64,000 nt of DNA from Alphaproteobacteria bacterium (lineage in GTDB: Bacteria > Myxococcota_A > UBA796 > CAJQPC01): contig JACKEV010000006.1 of the NCBI GenBank assembly GCA_020632795.1, positions 426,001 through 490,000 on the forward strand, given 5' to 3'. A program made the translations under genes and the position numbers. This document shows positions 27,815 to 34,904 of the stretch, piece after piece. The notes under the pieces are model-generated. The model saw only the letters and a program-made list of their open reading frames with translations. It made no database searches and was not told the DNA's origin. Position 1 is the stretch's first letter. Each line of letters starts with the position of its first letter.

Positions 27815-29364
27815 GGGCTCACCCCCATCAGCGAGGCCGCCGCGGCGCGGGCGACGTCACCGGTCAGCTCGGTCTGCAGGCCGAAGTAGATGGACGCACC
27901 GATGAGCAGCCAGGTGGGCACCAGCATGAGGGCCGGCGGGTCGGTGGCCTTCTTGGCGGCCCCGGTGGGCTCGCGGAAGTACGCGACCTCGATGACGCGC
28001 CAGACGTAGACCACCGCCAGCAGCGAGCTGATCAGCATCGCGCCGACGACCAGGCCGCCGTGGCGCTCCATCTCCAGCGCCCCCAGCACGAGGTACCACT
28101 TGCTGATGAAGCCGGCGGTCATGGGCACCCCGATGAGCCCCAGGCCGCCGAAGGTGAAGGCCAGCATGGTCAGGGGCATGCGCTTCCCGATGCCCGCCAT
28201 GTCGTCGAGGTTGACCGAGCCGATGCGGTAGAACACCGCGCCCAGCGCCAGGAACATGCCGCCCTTCATGACCGCGTGGTTGAAGAGGTGGACCAGGCCG
28301 CCGGTGAGGCCGTTCAGGCCGGTGGCCTGGGTGCCGTCCCAGCCCACCATGCTCAAGCCCAGCACCATGTAGCCGATCTGGGCCACCGAGCTGTAGGCCA
28401 GCAGGCGCTTGGCGTTCTTCTGGAAGATGGCCACCAGGGAGCCCGAGTAGATGGCGAGGAGCGCGATGGGCATGAGCACCGCGTCGACCCGCATGGTGCC
28501 GAAGACCAGGGCCACCCCGAAGAAGGTGAAGAACACCCGGGCCAGCACGTAGAAGGACACCTTGGTGGCGGTGGCCGCCAGGAAGGCCGAGACCGCCGAG
28601 GGGCTGTAGGTGTAGGCGTTGGGCAGCCACAGGTGCAGGGGGAACAGGGCCAGCTTGATGCTCGCGCCCACTGTGAGGAACGCCAGCGCCGCCTGGATGG
28701 TGCGGGAGCCGGACACCGCGGGCAGCATGACCACCAGCTCGCTCATGTTCAGCGTGCCGGTCATCATGTACATCAGCCCGATGCCGATGAGGATGAAGGT
28801 GCCGCCGATGGTCCCCATCACGAGGTAGCGGAACGCCGAGGTCAGCGCGCGGGGGCCGCGCCCCATCGCGATGAGCCCGTAGGTGGAGAGCGAGGAGATC
28901 TCCAGGAAGACGAACACGTTGAAGGCGTCGCCCGTCACCGTGATGCCCAGCAGGCCGGTGAGGCACAGCAGCAGCGCGGCGTAGAACAGGTGGTGCTTGT
29001 CGCCCTCGATCTCCAGGTCCACGCTGGCCTTTGCGTAGGGCATCACCACCGCGCCGATGCTGGTGACGATGAACAGCACATAGGCGTTGGCCAGGTCGAC
29101 CCGGTACTCGATGCCCAGCGGCGGGGCCCAGCCGCCCAGGGGGTAGGACACCGTGCCCGAGGTCATGACCTGGCCGAGCAGCAGCGCCGACATGCCGAAG
29201 GTCAGCCAGGCCACCAGCGTGGCCCAGATCCAGGGCAGCGGGCGGCGCTGGATGAGGCCCAACAGGGCGGAGATGGGTGCGGCCATCAGCGGGACGACCA
29301 CCAGCAGCACCGGCAGGTGGTCGGCGACGGGGCCGAGGCGCGCGAGCAGATCGGTGACGCCCAT
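27811..29364 (-). CDS. mrpD: Mrp cation/H+ antiporter subunit D
   Basis: 517 residues, normal length for MrpD, with about 14 membrane helices. The residues expected for proton transfer are present: Glu in FVFLEISSLSTYGL, Lys in GASIKLALFPLHLWLP and Lys in AATATKVSFYVLARV. It is one of the two main ion-moving subunits of the multi-subunit antiporter, which exports Na+ or K+ in exchange for protons and supports pH and salt tolerance. Its ATG shares one base with the mrpC stop (TGATG), and it comes right after mrpC, the standard order. Confidence 0.92.
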   Translation of the reverse strand: MGVTDLLARLGPVADHLPVLLVVVPLMAAPISALLGLIQRRPLPWIWATLVAWLTFGMSALLLGQVMTSGTVSYPLGGWAPPLGIEYRVDLANAYVLFIVTSIGAVVMPYAKASVDLEIEGDKHHLFYAALLLCLTGLLGITVTGDAFNVFVFLEISSLSTYGLIAMGRGPRALTSAFRYLVMGTIGGTFILIGIGLMYMMTGTLNMSELVVMLPAVSGSRTIQAALAFLTVGASIKLALFPLHLWLPNAYTYSPSAVSAFLAATATKVSFYVLARVFFTFFGVALVFGTMRVDAVLMPIALLAIYSGSLVAIFQKNAKRLLAYSSVAQIGYMVLGLSMVGWDGTQATGLNGLTGGLVHLFNHAVMKGGMFLALGAVFYRIGSVNLDDMAGIGKRMPLTMLAFTFGGLGLIGVPMTAGFISKWYLVLGALEMERHGGLVVGAMLISSLLAVVYVWRVIEVAYFREPTGAAKKATDPPALMLVPTWLLIGASIYFGLQTELTGDVARAAAASLMGVSP

Positions 29365-29747
29365 CAGCGCACGTCCTCCTGCTCTTCGAGGGCCAGGACC
29401 TCATCCTCTTCGATGGTCCCGTAGGCCTCGTGGATCCGGATGACCAGGGCCAGGGCCACGGCCGTCGTGGCCACGCCCACGACGATGGCGGTGAGCATCA
29501 GGACGTGGGGCACCGGGTTGGTGTAGACCACCGGCTCGGTGGCCCCCTCGATGTAGATCGGGGCGGTGCCGCCGGTGATCTTGCCCATCGTGATGTAGAG
29601 GAAGATCACCGAGACCTGGAAGATGTTGAGCCCGATGATGGTCTTCACCATGTTGGATCGGGCGATGACCGTGTAGAGCCCGGCCATCATCAGGATGATG
29701 ACGATCCAGTAGTTGTAGGCGCCCGGCTCGAGCAGGTTGAGGTTCAT
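29364..29747 (-). CDS. mrpC: Mrp cation/H+ antiporter subunit C (NuoK-like)
   Basis: 127 residues, three membrane helices, homologous to NuoK of complex I. Typical segments are YNYWIVIILMMAGLYTVI, the conserved NMVKTIIGLNIFQVSVIF, and the third helix HVLMLTAIVVGVATTAVALALVIRI with the T-A-I-V-V-G-V-A core of the family. The C-terminal tail is very acidic. Start at 29747 abuts the mrpB stop; the reading frame could be extended upstream but only by reading through mrpB in another frame. Confidence 0.92.
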   Translation of the reverse strand: MNLNLLEPGAYNYWIVIILMMAGLYTVIARSNMVKTIIGLNIFQVSVIFLYITMGKITGGTAPIYIEGATEPVVYTNPVPHVLMLTAIVVGVATTAVALALVIRIHEAYGTIEEDEVLALEEQEDVR

Positions 29748-30205
29748 CAGCGCCCCCGCGCGACGAAGGCGTTGAAGATGGCCAGCATCACCCCGGAGAC
29801 GGTGAGGCCGACCCCCAGCTCGACGAGCAGGATGCCGTAGTGCTGCCCGTGGAGCATGTGCTCGTGGGCGTGCTCGCCGTGGGCCGCCGGGTCGCCCAGC
29901 AGCCAGTTGTAGTCCAGGAAGTTGCCGCCCTGGAGCAGGCAGACCACGCCCACACCCCCGTAGATGAGCACGCCGGTCGGCACCATCAGCTCGATGGCCC
30001 GCACCGGGAAGACCTTCTGGGTGGCCGACTGCCCGAAGGCCAGGGTGTGCAGCACGAACCCGGCGGCGAAGATGACGCCGGCCTGGAAGCCGCCGCCCGG
30101 TCCGAAGTCCCCGTGGAACTGGACATACAGCGCGAACAACAGGATGTAGGGGATGAGGACCTTGGCCGCGATGCGCGGGATGCTCATGTGGCGCCGGGTG
30201 CTCAT
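29747..30205 (-). CDS. mrpB: Mrp cation/H+ antiporter subunit B
   Basis: 152 residues, four membrane helices, MnhB family: LIPYILLFALYVQFHGDFGPGGGFQAGVIFAAGFVLHTL carries the diagnostic H-G-D-x-x-P-G-G-G-F-Q-x-G core. A loop after the third helix contains several His (AAHGEHAHEHMLHGQHYG), another His-rich spot in this operon. The ATG at 30205 overlaps the preceding stop (ATGA); a second in-frame Met six codons later is also possible. Confidence 0.92.
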   Translation of the reverse strand: MSTRRHMSIPRIAAKVLIPYILLFALYVQFHGDFGPGGGFQAGVIFAAGFVLHTLAFGQSATQKVFPVRAIELMVPTGVLIYGGVGVVCLLQGGNFLDYNWLLGDPAAHGEHAHEHMLHGQHYGILLVELGVGLTVSGVMLAIFNAFVARGR

Positions 30206-30747
30206 GAGGCGTCCTCCTCCTCGCGCTTGCGCGGGAGGCCCAGCAGCATGATGACGCCCACGGCGGCCGTGAAGATGACCGTCGTCTCCCCGAAGGTGTC
30301 GTAGCCACGGTAGGAGGCCAGGATGGAGGTCACGATGTTCGGCATGCCGACCTCCTCCTCGCTGTGCTCGACGAAGTGGTCGGCCATGTGGTGGTGGATG
30401 GGGGCGGACGGGTCGCCGTAGTGGGGCATGTCCAGGGTGGCGTAGGCCAGCACGGCGCCCGCGAGCAGGCAGATGAGCAGGGGGCCCAGCGCCGGGGTGT
30501 GCGGACGCGCCTCCTTGCTGCCCGTGATGTCGAGGGTGGCGAGCATGAGCACCGTGGAGATGCCCGCGCCCACCGCGGCCTCGGTGAAGGCCACGTCCAC
30601 GGCGTCCATGACCACGAACATCGCCGCCGACAGCAGCGAGAAGATGCCCGCCATCATCACGGCCGCGAACAGGTTGCGCTGGTTGATGATGGCGACGGCG
30701 GTGGTGGCCATGCAGCCCAGCAGCAGGATGTCGAGCAGCTCGGTCAT
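30202..30747 (-). CDS. MrpA C-terminal-like subunit (DUF4040 plus MbhE-like)
   Basis: 181 residues. The first ~75 match the DUF4040/MbhD type, homologous to NuoJ (AIINQRNLFAAVMMAGIFSLLSAAMF, then DVAFTEAAVGAGISTVLML, where A-F-T-E-A-A-V-G is diagnostic). The second part resembles the MbhE/MrpA C-terminal end: GYDTFGETTVIFTAAVGVIMLL with the conserved R-G-x-D-T-x-G-E. In many bacteria these parts are the tail of MrpA; here they form a separate gene with no N-terminal MrpA domain in front. Coupled by ATGA at both ends. Confidence 0.88.
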   Translation of the reverse strand: MTELLDILLLGCMATTAVAIINQRNLFAAVMMAGIFSLLSAAMFVVMDAVDVAFTEAAVGAGISTVLMLATLDITGSKEARPHTPALGPLLICLLAGAVLAYATLDMPHYGDPSAPIHHHMADHFVEHSEEEVGMPNIVTSILASYRGYDTFGETTVIFTAAVGVIMLLGLPRKREEEDAS

Positions 30748-31073
30748 GACGCGCCTCCGCTCTCCGGGGGCTCCCAGGGCTTGAGACCCCGGGACCAGGC
30801 CGCCTTGCCCAGCGCGTGCCCGGCCACGGGGCTGGTCATGACCAGAAACATCAGCGTAATCAGGAGTTTGACAGTGATCATGTCAAGCGCCGGGTGAGAC
30901 TGGAACATCAGCCCGATCAGCACCAGCGGCGCCCCCAGGGTGTCGGTGAGCGACGCCGCGTGGGTGCGGGTGTAGAAGTCCGGCATGCGGTGCAGGCCGA
31001 TCCCGCCGATGATGCAGAACAGGCTGCCCAGGGCGATGAGCACCGCGCTCACGATATCGAGGACCAGCTCCAT
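30744..31073 (-). CDS. mrpG: Mrp cation/H+ antiporter subunit G
   Basis: 109 residues, three membrane helices, MnhG/PhaG family: ALGSLFCIIGGIGLHRMPDFYTRTHAASLTDTLGAPLVLIG contains the diagnostic R-x-P-D-x-Y-x-R-x-H-A. The last quarter (VKLLITLMFLVMTSPVAGHALGKAA) is encoded by an unusually AT-rich stretch with the inverted repeat TTGACA...TGTCAA at 30868-30886, so it could hold an internal promoter. The product is a small structural subunit of the antiporter. Confidence 0.92.
   Translation of the reverse strand: MELVLDIVSAVLIALGSLFCIIGGIGLHRMPDFYTRTHAASLTDTLGAPLVLIGLMFQSHPALDMITVKLLITLMFLVMTSPVAGHALGKAAWSRGLKPWEPPESGGAS
30868..30886. repeat. Inverted repeat TTGACA...TGTCAA inside mrpG
   Basis: TTGACA (30868-30873), seven bases, TGTCAA (30881-30886), in an AT-rich patch. 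It places a perfect -35 hexamer on both strands, so an internal minus-strand promoter for the downstream antiporter genes is possible, but I see no strong -10 at the right distance. Confidence 0.4.
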
Positions 31074-31074
31074 C

Positions 31075-31365
31075 TCAGGGCTCCTCCTCGGCGTCGGTGA
31101 GCCGGCCGGCCTCGGAGAACTTCATCACCGCGATGACGCCGATGAAGTTGATGAGGGCGTAGACCAGCGCGAGGTCCAGGAAGTCCGGGCGACCGGCCAG
31201 GAAGCCCGCCACCGCGATCAGCAGGACGGTCTTGGTGCCGAACATGTTGAGGGCCAGGATGCGGTCATAGACCGTGGGGCCCATCATGGCGCGGGCCAGG
31301 GCCAGCGCCATGGTGACCAGGACGCTGAGCATCGCGGCCGAGAAGATGGCCTCGTCGAAGCTCAC
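31075..31365 (-). CDS. mrpF: Mrp cation/H+ antiporter subunit F
   Basis: 96 residues, three membrane helices, MnhF family: ARAMMGPTVYDRILALNMFGTKTVLLIAV carries the diagnostic G-P-T-x-x-D-R-x-x-A-x-N, followed by DFLDLALVYALINFIGVIAVMKF. It starts within the mrpE stop (4-base overlap) and ends one base before mrpG begins. It is a small structural subunit of the antiporter in the inner membrane. Confidence 0.92.
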   Translation of the reverse strand: MSFDEAIFSAAMLSVLVTMALALARAMMGPTVYDRILALNMFGTKTVLLIAVAGFLAGRPDFLDLALVYALINFIGVIAVMKFSEAGRLTDAEEEP

Positions 31366-31844
31366 AGGCGCTCCTCCAGGGCCGCGCAGCGGCGGTTCAT
31401 CTCGCCAGCGAGCACGTCCTCGCCGCCCTCCTTGCTGAGGGCGTGCACGGTGATGACGCCCTCCTCGATGTCCATCGAGAGCGTGCCGGGGGTGAGGGTG
31501 ATGGAGTTGGCGAACACGACGTGGGCGAGGTCGCTCGTGCCCACCGACTCGACCCGGATGACGTTCGGGCTGATGGGCATGGCGGGGTTAACGATGCGCT
31601 TCGCCACGTCGATGTTGGCCTTGACGATCTCCTTGGCCAGCCAGGGCCCGTAGGTGACCAGCCCGCCCCCCAGCAGCAGCGGCTGGCCCTCGGCGTCGAT
31701 GATGTCCAGCCGGTGGCTGAGCCAGAGCACCAGCGCGATCGAGGCCACCCCGAAGAACGCCACCAGTCCATGGTGGAGGGTGTACTGCCCCGACCACAGA
31801 AACCACATGCCCGCGAGGGAGAGGGCGGCGATGACGTACTTCAC
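31362..31844 (-). CDS. mrpE: Mrp cation/H+ antiporter subunit E, first gene of the operon
   Basis: 160 residues, MnhE family: two N-terminal membrane helices, then a soluble domain with AKEIVKANIDVAKRIV, the conserved segment of MrpE, and LANSITLTPGT-like FANSITLTPGTLSMD, followed by ITVHAL. The start is GTG at 31844 with an AGGTG ribosome-binding site five bases before it. The ten genes from here to 24110 run leftward with overlaps or very short gaps in the order E-F-G-A(C-terminal part)-B-C-D-D2-small-D3. The upstream 197 bases should hold the promoter. Confidence 0.9.
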   Translation of the reverse strand: MKYVIAALSLAGMWFLWSGQYTLHHGLVAFFGVASIALVLWLSHRLDIIDAEGQPLLLGGGLVTYGPWLAKEIVKANIDVAKRIVNPAMPISPNVIRVESVGTSDLAHVVFANSITLTPGTLSMDIEEGVITVHALSKEGGEDVLAGEMNRRCAALEERL

Positions 31845-32041
31845 GCGCTCACCTGGATCAGGGACGGAGCCGCTGGTGTAGCACGAGCCGGCCGGGCTGC
31901 GGCGCCGTGGCGCTCTGCTCGAAGAGAGGAGTGGCTGGAAAACTCTTTAAAATCGAAAGGTTGAGGAGGAATGGATCGCGTAAAGGTTCTGTGAGAGCGG
32001 GCGGCGCCCGGCGCGCGTGGGGCGGCCCGGTGGCTGCGACC
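31845..32041. other. Intergenic region before the mrp operon with an AT-rich tract
   Basis: This gap should carry the minus-strand promoter of mrpE. A -10-like TACACC lies on the minus strand at 31875-31880 without a clear -35. Bases 31931-31990 are about 57% A+T in a roughly 70% G+C genome and contain ACTCTTTAAAATCGAAAGG; this could be an UP element or a regulator-binding site. A tiny plus-strand frame of seven codons begins at 31971 just one base after a GGAGG, too close for normal initiation. Confidence 0.45.
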
Positions 32042-33913
32042 TCAGCGGATCTGCGGCCCGAAGGACCCCGCCTGCTGCGCCTGCAGGGCCCGGACCCGCG
32101 CCTCGTGCTCCGCGCTCCAGGCCGCCAGCTCGTCGGCGGTGGCGAGCACCGTGGGCAGCTCCCACACCATCGCCCCGGCGCTGTCGATGACCGGCTCGCC
32201 CAGGGCCTGCCCCAGCGTGGTGCGCAGCGCGTCGGGCACGGTCCGGCTGCCGCCGATGCCCAGCACCATCAGGTGGGTGAACCCCGCGGACCGCAGCACG
32301 GCGATGTCGGGCCGGTAGCGGCGGTCGAGGTCCTTTGGCGCGTGGTCCACCCGGCCGGTGCTCAGCGCGGGGCCCAGCTCCTGCACCAGCGGCAGGGCCT
32401 GGATGAAGCGCTGACCCTCCTGGGCGAAGAACTGCACCCGGTCGATGTGGACGCCATGGATGGGGCGCTGGTGGGCGAGCTGGGCGGACATCGAGGCCCA
32501 GCGCACCTCCACGTCCGCCCGCGCGGCCAGGGAGAAGTCCACGATGGCCGCCCCGTCGATCTCCGCCAGAGGCTCGAGCTGGGGGTAGGACCAGGGGGTC
32601 AGGGTGGCCATGGGGCGCGAGGTGAGCTGGTGTCGCTGCACGTCGAGCACGCTCACCAGGGCCAGCGCAGCGACCAGGGGCCGCCACCGGGGGCCGAGGC
32701 GCTCCGCCGCGAGGGCCGCGCAGGCCGCCAGAGCGGTCACCGTGATGGCCAGGAACCGCACCGGGAAGTTGATGGGCTCGGAGACGTAGCCCAGCATCCG
32801 GTTCAGATACAGGAAGGGGAGCTGAACGCGGCGGTCCCCGCTGAGCAGCACCGTCTCCCCGCCCTGGGCCAGGTAGCTCCCCAGCGCGAAGACCACCCCC
32901 ACCGCGCCGGTCACCACCCAGGGCCAGGCCCGCCGGGGCGCGAGGACCAGCCCCAGGAGCCCCAGCAGGAGCGCGGGGAGCCCCAGGTACCGCCCCCCGC
33001 CGTAGCCCTCGATCTCCCGGACTTCAGGGGCCCGGCGCGCGGTGGCCGGCACCACCGTGTGGGCCAGCTCCAGCCGGGCCGAGGGCGGGTCGGTGAGCGG
33101 CTGCCCGTGGTCCACGGTCACGTAGCTCCAGAGCCCCACGTCCGGCGGGTCCTCGCTCTGGTAGGAGGTCGAGAACGAGGACATGATCGGCAGCACCAGC
33201 GACACCGCGAGCCCGGCGGCCAGCGCGTAGCGGGCGGCCAGGCGCAGGCTCGCCCGGCCGGCCCAGAGGGTGAGGGTCGACAGGGTGGCGACGGCCAGGC
33301 CCAGGAAGAAGCCGTGGTAGAAGCAGCTGATCGTGGCGGCGGTCAGCGCGAGACCCAGCGCGATGGCGTCCCGCCAGCTCCCCACGTCCACGGGCCCGTA
33401 CCGCAGCCGATGCCAGGCCACCAGCCCCAGGGGCACCCACCAGATGTGCTGCAGCTCGCCCACCCCGACGTGGATGGTGAACAGCGCGACGGCGCTGCCC
33501 TCCAGGAGCGTGCCTGCCGCCAACGCCCCCCACGGGCTGCGGGACAGCCGCCAGCCCAGCGCGGCCCCGGTGACCCCCACCAGCGTGAGGTTGAGCAGGG
33601 CCAGCGCGTTCGCGGTGGCCACGATCGGGAGGAACCCCAGGAAGATCGCCCAGAGCCCGTTGAGCGGCTCGATGGGGTAGAGGTCCATGCCCTCGGGGAA
33701 GTTGATCAGCTTCGTCGCGAACGGGAAGTGCCCGTCCGCCAGCACGTCCTGCCGGATGCGCCACAGCGTCCAGAGGTGCTTGAGCCCGTCGGCGTGGGGG
33801 CTGCCCAGGGCGGCGTCGTTGAGGTGGCGGGCGGCGGGCCAGGTCAGCGCGACAGCCAACGCGAGGGACCAGGCGCTCAGCCCGGCCCACAGTGCGCTCT
33901 GCCCCGCCTTCAT
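32042..33913 (-). CDS. Multi-pass membrane protein, possible GT-C-type glycosyltransferase
   Basis: 623 residues with about 11-12 membrane helices in the first ~430 and a soluble C-terminal domain of about 180. The first extracytoplasmic loop has LNDAALGSPHADGLKHLWTL followed by NFPEGMDLYPIEPLNG; a D/E-containing first loop is typical of GT-C glycosyltransferases, which use lipid-linked sugars. The C-terminal region (DVQRHQLTSRP, YPQLEPLAEIDGAAIVDF) is like YfhO-type membrane proteins. The substrate is unknown, and other membrane functions are possible. No clear ribosome-binding site precedes the ATG at 33913. Confidence 0.6.
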   Translation of the reverse strand: MKAGQSALWAGLSAWSLALAVALTWPAARHLNDAALGSPHADGLKHLWTLWRIRQDVLADGHFPFATKLINFPEGMDLYPIEPLNGLWAIFLGFLPIVATANALALLNLTLVGVTGAALGWRLSRSPWGALAAGTLLEGSAVALFTIHVGVGELQHIWWVPLGLVAWHRLRYGPVDVGSWRDAIALGLALTAATISCFYHGFFLGLAVATLSTLTLWAGRASLRLAARYALAAGLAVSLVLPIMSSFSTSYQSEDPPDVGLWSYVTVDHGQPLTDPPSARLELAHTVVPATARRAPEVREIEGYGGGRYLGLPALLLGLLGLVLAPRRAWPWVVTGAVGVVFALGSYLAQGGETVLLSGDRRVQLPFLYLNRMLGYVSEPINFPVRFLAITVTALAACAALAAERLGPRWRPLVAALALVSVLDVQRHQLTSRPMATLTPWSYPQLEPLAEIDGAAIVDFSLAARADVEVRWASMSAQLAHQRPIHGVHIDRVQFFAQEGQRFIQALPLVQELGPALSTGRVDHAPKDLDRRYRPDIAVLRSAGFTHLMVLGIGGSRTVPDALRTTLGQALGEPVIDSAGAMVWELPTVLATADELAAWSAEHEARVRALQAQQAGSFGPQIR

Positions 33914-33929
33914 GGCGCCGCCGACATGG

Positions 33930-34421
33930 TCAGTCTTCGCCGAGCGTGTCCTGGAGCGCCCCCGCGATCGGGAGTGTCAGGCTGCCCCAGGGCGTGGCGT
34001 CGTCCTTGGTCACCGTGACGAAGTCGTTGACCGCGAACACCGAGACCACCCCGGGGATGTCCAGCAGCGCGCGGGCGAGGGGGTGGTCGTCGTCAGGGCT
34101 GGTGAGGGTCACGGCCTGGTCGGAGACCTTGACGTTGACGGTGAACTTCATGGCGTTGGGGTTGGGCGTGTCCTCGAAGGACACCGTCACCGTGGTCCCG
34201 CCGCCGTGCCCGTGGTCGTGCCCATGATCGTGGCTGTGCCCGTGGTCGTGGCTGTGCCCGTGGTCATGGTCGTGCACCCGCGCGGCCGGGGGCGGTGCGG
34301 TGGGGCGGGGGCGCGCCGCAGGCCGCGGGGTGGGGGAGGGCTGGTCCCTGCCGCCGTCCCGGAGCGCCTGCGCGGCCTTCTTGAGCACCCTGAAGGGCAG
34401 CTTGATGAGCCGGATGAGCAT
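33930..34421 (-). CDS. Nfu/NifU N-terminal-domain protein with a His-rich metal-binding stretch
   Basis: 163 residues. The C-terminal ~85 form a Nfu-N (scaffold protein Nfu/NifU N-terminal) domain: VSFEDTPNPNAMKF is diagnostic (T-P-N-P-N-A-x-K-F), followed by PLARALLDIPGVVSVFAVNDFVTVTK. The N-terminal half holds a Pro-rich linker and then a stretch of about 23 residues that is nearly all His, Asp, Gly and Ser (HDHGHSHDHGHSHDHG). The usual C-terminal NifU domain with C-x2-C is missing, so it cannot carry an Fe-S cluster in the normal way. It may be a metal carrier or chaperone related to Fe-S assembly. GAGG lies upstream of the ATG. Confidence 0.85.
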   Translation of the reverse strand: MLIRLIKLPFRVLKKAAQALRDGGRDQPSPTPRPAARPRPTAPPPAARVHDHDHGHSHDHGHSHDHGHDHGHGGGTTVTVSFEDTPNPNAMKFTVNVKVSDQAVTLTSPDDDHPLARALLDIPGVVSVFAVNDFVTVTKDDATPWGSLTLPIAGALQDTLGED

Positions 34422-34445
34422 CCTGCACCTCGTGGTTGTTGCGGA

Positions 34446-34889
34446 TCAGCCGACGTGCTTGGAGACCAGACCGGCCAGCCGGGGCATCGCCGCGACGGTG
34501 TGCTGCACCCCCTGGGGGCGGAGCTTCTCGTAGGCCTTGCGGACGACCCGGTTGTCGGCCTTCTGCGCGCGCCCGTCGGTGATCGAGAGCAGCGCGTTGG
34601 CGATGGCGTCGCCGTTCTTCACGAAGTAGGCGCGCAGGTCGCCGCCGCCCTTCGCCTTGTAGTCGTCGTAGAAGGGGTCGATCTGGTCAGCGAACGCCGG
34701 CATGAGGTGGTCCAGCGCGCTGGGGACGAAGCCCGGCTTCACCTTCTTGACCGCCCCGTAGGCCGCCTTGACCGCGACGCCGGTCATGCCCCGCTTGTCG
34801 CCGACCTCGGCCTCGATGACCCCCACGCCGTCGGTGACGATGGCCCGTCGCTTCGCGGGGTCCTTGAGCAGATCTGAGAGCGCACCCAT
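34446..34889 (-). CDS. DUF6918-like protein of unknown function
   Basis: 147 residues, cytoplasmic, mostly alpha-helical. It resembles the DUF6918 family best known from actinobacteria: EAEVGDKRGMTGVAVKAAYGAVKKVKPGFVPSALDHLMP, then GDLRAYFVKNGDAIANALLSITDGRA and VRKAYEKLRPQGV. No catalytic motif is visible. GGAGG lies five bases upstream of the start. It sits between the His-rich Nfu-N gene and a HEAT-repeat lipoprotein gene in the same direction with short gaps. Confidence 0.7.
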   Translation of the reverse strand: MGALSDLLKDPAKRRAIVTDGVGVIEAEVGDKRGMTGVAVKAAYGAVKKVKPGFVPSALDHLMPAFADQIDPFYDDYKAKGGGDLRAYFVKNGDAIANALLSITDGRAQKADNRVVRKAYEKLRPQGVQHTVAAMPRLAGLVSKHVG

Positions 34890-34904
34890 AGCAATCCTCC
34901 GTCG

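Noticed and set aside
31971..31994. Seven-codon mini-frame (ATG at 31971) after a GGAGG in the AT-rich tract
   Set aside because: Only one base separates the GGAGG from the ATG, and no downstream plus-strand gene exists for a leader peptide to control.
31907..34018. Plus-strand frame of about 700 codons opposite the multi-TM protein
   Set aside because: Gln/Gly/Arg/Pro-rich shadow; the minus strand encodes regular membrane helices and has a normal gene end at 32042.
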